56,279 bases of DNA from Nitrospira sp. CG24E (GTDB lineage Bacteria > Nitrospirota > Nitrospiria > Nitrospirales > Nitrospiraceae): positions 7,759 to 64,037 of the forward strand of contig NEWP02000030.1 in assembly GCA_002869895.2 (NCBI GenBank), read 5' to 3'. The notes beneath the pieces are model-generated. The model did not search any database. It was not told the origin of the DNA and saw nothing but the letters and a program-made list of their open reading frames with translations. Shown here one piece after another: positions 53,638 to 56,279 of the stretch (positions within the stretch are counted from its first letter, which is position 1; every line of letters begins with the position of its first letter). The position numbers and the translations under genes are program-made.

Positions 53638-54603
53638 ATGGACAGAGCTGACCTTCTCTCCCTATATCGCCAGATGCTCCTGATCCGTCGATTCGAAGAA
53701 AAATCGGCGGAGATGTATGCCCTCGCTAAAATTGCCGGATTCCTCCATCTCTATATCGGCGAAGAAGCCATTGCCGTCGGGGCTATCGCCGCACTTCGAC
53801 CGGATGACTATGCGATCAGCGCCTATCGCGACCATGGGCATTGTCTCGCGCGAGGTTCCAACCCGGGCCAGGTGATGGCTGAGTTGTTCGGCAAAGCCAC
53901 GGGCCTGTGCCAGGGCAAAGGCGGCTCCATGCACCTGGTGGATGCCCAACGCCGATTCATGGGTGGCTATGCCATTGTCGGAGGCCACATTCCCCTTGCC
54001 ACAGGACTCGCGTTCGCAACCAAGTATCAACGGCTCGACCTGGTGACCGTTTGTTTCTTCGGTGAAGGGGCGGTCCCCAGCGGCCAGGCCCATGAAGCAT
54101 TCAATCTGGCGGCCTTATGGAAACTTCCTGTGATCTTCATCTGCGAAAACAATCGCTATGGAATGGGGACACCGATTCAACGAGCCGTTGCGCTCTATCA
54201 GGACGTTGCGGAGTCTGCCCGGTCCTACGGGATTGAGGCTGAGCGCGTCGATGGGATGGACGTACTGGCTGTGCGCGATATGATGCGCAGGGTGGTCGAG
54301 CCAGTGCGTGCGGGGCAAGGACCATTTTTCATTGAGGCGATGACCTACCGATTCATGGGCCACTCCATGTCCGATCCGGCACATGGACATTATCGGACCA
54401 AAGAGGAAGTCGATGAACAGCGTAAGCGGGATCCTCTTGCCATCTTAAAGGAAACGATTTTGAGCAAGAGGTTGGGGATCGAGGGAGATTTCAAACAGCT
54501 TGAAAAGGACATCGGCGAAGTCGTGGCTGCCTCCGTCAAATTCGCAGATGAGAGTCCATTCCCCGCACCATCGGAGCTTTACAATGACGTTCTGGTTGAG
54601 TAA
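53638..54603 (+). CDS. pdhA: Pyruvate dehydrogenase E1 component, alpha subunit
   Basis: Thiamine-diphosphate-dependent decarboxylation of pyruvate (or a related 2-oxoacid). The 321-residue product has GFLHLYIGEEAIAVGAIAAL, YRDHGHCLARG, GKGGSMH and the ThDP motif GEGAVPSGQAHEAFNLAALW followed by PVIFICENNRYGMGT. MTYRFMGHSMSDPAHGHYRT includes the phosphorylation-loop-like region. Acetoin dehydrogenase alpha is an alternative; the absence of E2 in the window prevents a decision. The beta-subunit gene follows after a 246-base gap holding repeat R7. Confidence 0.9.
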   Translation: MDRADLLSLYRQMLLIRRFEEKSAEMYALAKIAGFLHLYIGEEAIAVGAIAALRPDDYAISAYRDHGHCLARGSNPGQVMAELFGKATGLCQGKGGSMHLVDAQRRFMGGYAIVGGHIPLATGLAFATKYQRLDLVTVCFFGEGAVPSGQAHEAFNLAALWKLPVIFICENNRYGMGTPIQRAVALYQDVAESARSYGIEAERVDGMDVLAVRDMMRRVVEPVRAGQGPFFIEAMTYRFMGHSMSDPAHGHYRTKEEVDEQRKRDPLAILKETILSKRLGIEGDFKQLEKDIGEVVAASVKFADESPFPAPSELYNDVLVE

Positions 54604-54605
54604 CC

Positions 54606-54836
54606 GGCTGCTCAAACAGCGCACTGTTCTCACCCACCCGCCCGCCCTGAGGCTCCCTAGACAGCCTCTTTACCCAGGGACGCGCCTCACCATAGGCAAG
54701 GCCGCAGTAAACTATCGCGTAATAAGGGGTGCCTGGGATGATCCCAACTGCGCGCGCCCACCGAGCACTGCTTCATCATGCGCGGTGCGCGAGCATAGGG
54801 AGCGTCCCAGCTACCCCGCCCCCTGTTTCAGCAGCC
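54606..54836. repeat. Palindromic element R7 between pdhA and pdhB
   Basis: GGCTGCTCAAACAG (54606-54619) is complementary to CTGTTTCAGCAGCC (54823-54836) with one mismatch. Inner CAAGGCCGCAGT (near 54699) matches R5, and GGCTCCCTA pairs with TAGGGAGC. The element fills the whole gap between two genes that are normally adjacent in one operon. Confidence 0.72.
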
Positions 54837-54849
54837 GTCAGGTTGTCGT

Positions 54850-55827
54850 ATGTTGATGTCGTATCGTGAAGCGCTGAATCAAGCCATGCGGGAGGAGATG
54901 CGCCGGGACTCGCGCATTTTTTTGATCGGCGAGGAAGTGGGCTACTACCAGGGAGCCTTTAAGGTCAGCAAAGGTTTCGTCGAGGAATTCGGCCCGCAGC
55001 GGGTGGTGGATACTCCGATCACCGAAGCCGGCTTCACGGGTCTGGCCATCGGCGCCGCCATGGCGGGATTGCATCCGATCGTCGAGCTCATGACGATGAA
55101 TTTCGGCATTGTCGCACTCGATCAGATCGTCAACAACGCCGCCAAAATTCATTACATGTCTGGAGGCCAGCTGTCGGTGCCGCTTGTGATTCGCGGGCCT
55201 GGCAGCGCGGCTCACCAGTTAGGCGCGCAGCATTCGCAAAGTCTGGAAGCCTGGTTCTGCCATGTGCCGGGATTGAAAGTGATCGCGCCGGCCACGCCGC
55301 ACGATGCGAAGGGCCTGCTGAAAAGCGCGATCCGGGACAATAATCCCGTCATCTTTATCGAAGCGCAATTGCTGTACGGAACCAAGGGGGATGTCGGAGA
55401 CGGTGAGTATACGATTCCCATCGGTGTTGCCGAAGTAAAACGCGCCGGGCACGATGCGACGATTGTCGCCTACTCAAAGATGCTCCTATTGGCACTGGAG
55501 GCAGCCGATCAACTCAGTCGCGAGGGCATCGAGGTCGAGGTCATCGATCCCCGTACGCTCAAACCCATGGACCTTCCGACCATCGTGGCCTCGGTCAAAA
55601 AGACCGGACGACTCGTGATCGTCGAAGAGGGCTGGCATTTTTGTGGGCTGGGCGCGCAGATTGCCGAGAGTGTGTACAGAGAGGCGTTCGACTATCTGGA
55701 CGCTCCCATTCAACGCGTGACCGGCGCAGATGTACCGATGCCCTATAGTCGCCCGCTGGAAGATGCCGCCATCCCGAACAAAGAGCGCATCATCAAAGCC
55801 GTGAAGGCTATGTGTGCTACACCATAA
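54850..55827 (+). CDS. pdhB: Pyruvate dehydrogenase E1 component, beta subunit
   Basis: Pairs with PdhA to form the E1 heterotetramer. The 325-residue product starts MLMSYREALNQAMREEMRRD and contains GEEVGYYQGAFKVSKGF, DTPITEAGFTGLAIGAAMAG, MNFGIVALDQIVNNAAKIHY and VIDPRTLKPMDLPTIVASVK, all typical of E1 beta (transketolase pyrimidine and C-terminal domains). ATG 54850 or ATG 54856; no strong ribosome site, perhaps because R7 disturbs the normal spacing. A small unknown gene follows after 21 bases. Confidence 0.92.
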   Translation: MLMSYREALNQAMREEMRRDSRIFLIGEEVGYYQGAFKVSKGFVEEFGPQRVVDTPITEAGFTGLAIGAAMAGLHPIVELMTMNFGIVALDQIVNNAAKIHYMSGGQLSVPLVIRGPGSAAHQLGAQHSQSLEAWFCHVPGLKVIAPATPHDAKGLLKSAIRDNNPVIFIEAQLLYGTKGDVGDGEYTIPIGVAEVKRAGHDATIVAYSKMLLLALEAADQLSREGIEVEVIDPRTLKPMDLPTIVASVKKTGRLVIVEEGWHFCGLGAQIAESVYREAFDYLDAPIQRVTGADVPMPYSRPLEDAAIPNKERIIKAVKAMCATP

Positions 55828-55848
55828 ACGCAGGAGGCACGATTACCC

Positions 55849-56205
55849 ATGTCGTCACACACTCATATCGAGATCACGGAGACGCTGGTTCGGCTCTATG
55901 TCTTCCTGACGCAGTATCTCGATCGCTGCCTCGATGAGGCAGCGAGGAAGGCATACCCGGACGAGGAACTGCAGGTGCATCTCTCCACAGCGCGAGCCAC
56001 GATGGCGGACATCCTCGCGGTGAATCCTGTCGTCAAGAGCAAGGTTGAAAAAGAATGCAAGGATGTGCTGGCTCTTGGAGCTGCAATCTTAAAAGGCGGC
56101 CACGATCGCGCCTCGGCGATGGAACCGATGCAAGCCCAGCGCGCCATCCTGCGAAACAAGACCATCGCGTTGAGCGATCTGTTGGCAGTGTTCCGGGCTC
56201 TCTGA
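55849..56205 (+). CDS. Small helical protein downstream of pdhB, unknown function
   Basis: The 118-residue product is predicted mostly helical and charged (LVRLYVFLTQYLDRCLDEAA, AKVEKECKDVLALGAAILKG-like region). It has one Cys, no signal peptide and no recognised domain. AGGAGG at 55832-55837 is a good ribosome site. Its place 21 bases behind pdhB suggests co-transcription and a possible link to pyruvate dehydrogenase, but the sequence shows none. A composite repeat follows. Confidence 0.75.
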   Translation: MSSHTHIEITETLVRLYVFLTQYLDRCLDEAARKAYPDEELQVHLSTARATMADILAVNPVVKSKVEKECKDVLALGAAILKGGHDRASAMEPMQAQRAILRNKTIALSDLLAVFRAL

Positions 56206-56218
56206 TAGGAGGGGCAAA

Positions 56219-56279
56219 GGTTTGTTTGGTTGAACGAAACTAACCAGATGAACCAAATCAACCAGATAAACAAAACAAA
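56219..56279. repeat. Composite inverted repeat A10 (TTTGGTTTG family), cut by the window end
   Basis: A short left arm GGTTTGTTTGGTTGAACG (56219-56236) is followed by AACTAACCAGATGAACC and AAATCAACCAGATAAAC to the window end. It starts 13 bases after the previous stop codon. The right arm may continue beyond the window. Confidence 0.82.

Overview
The window looks like a chromosomal segment of a Nitrospira-type bacterium (Nitrospirota). This is inferred from gene content: a PEP-CTERM/XrtA-type exopolysaccharide locus, central-carbon genes of an autotroph-like set (citrate synthase, class II fumarase, malic enzyme, pyruvate dehydrogenase E1, a ferredoxin-reductase-like flavoprotein), a DUF2934 protein, moderately high GC, and several dispersed palindromic repeats. 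No rRNA, tRNA, CRISPR array, phage or complete insertion sequence was seen.

Layout. Positions 1-312 hold the end of a formylglycine-generating-enzyme-like protein. Positions 406-11212 hold an exopolysaccharide cluster: polyprenyl-phosphate sugar-1-P transferase, PrsT-like TPR lipoprotein, outer-membrane export lipoprotein, beta-barrel protein, chain-length determinant, BY-kinase-like ATPase and ExeA-like ATPase. These would start, polymerise and export a surface polysaccharide. No exosortase gene lies in the window. Positions 11361-24545 are a mosaic: a thioredoxin-like/DUF255 protein fused to an aldo/keto reductase (1223 aa), a 43-aa secreted peptide, malic enzyme, a J-domain protein, RNase D, a membrane GGDEF-like protein, an ArsC-family protein, small unknowns, citrate synthase and Hsp20. 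Positions 24826-31251 carry fumC, an FAD/NADP oxidoreductase, nadK and clpC, the last two divergent from facing promoters. Positions 31395-42094 are a dense housekeeping block: tsaD, hflX, nth-yicC-gmk-rpoZ-coaBC-TPR, then aroQ-efp-accB-accC, with many ATGA or GTGA overlaps. Positions 42203-56205 hold small envelope proteins, thiE, bioD, an SDR, a secreted protein, putA, a fatty-acid desaturase, an Mrp-type Fe-S carrier, a Rieske ferredoxin, pdhA, pdhB and an unknown gene.

The most striking feature is not a gene. About sixteen intergenic spaces carry low-complexity composite inverted repeats: a left arm made of degenerate G/T-rich short tandem repeats, a short centre, and a right arm that is its reverse complement. 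At least four sequence families share this design: A (TTTGGTTTG), B (GAGGTTAAGGTT), C (AAGTGGTAAGT) and D (GGAGGTT). Many fill the space from a stop codon to the next start codon, and in several places an arm is itself part of the reading frame (signal peptide of the export lipoprotein, probable N-terminus of the beta-barrel protein, N-terminus of the SDR). They occur between tandem, convergent and divergent genes and are absent from the tightly overlapped housekeeping block. A second, REP-like class of GC-rich palindromes (R1-R7) abuts or invades gene ends, and one appears to have lengthened BioD. All functional statements about these repeats are inference.
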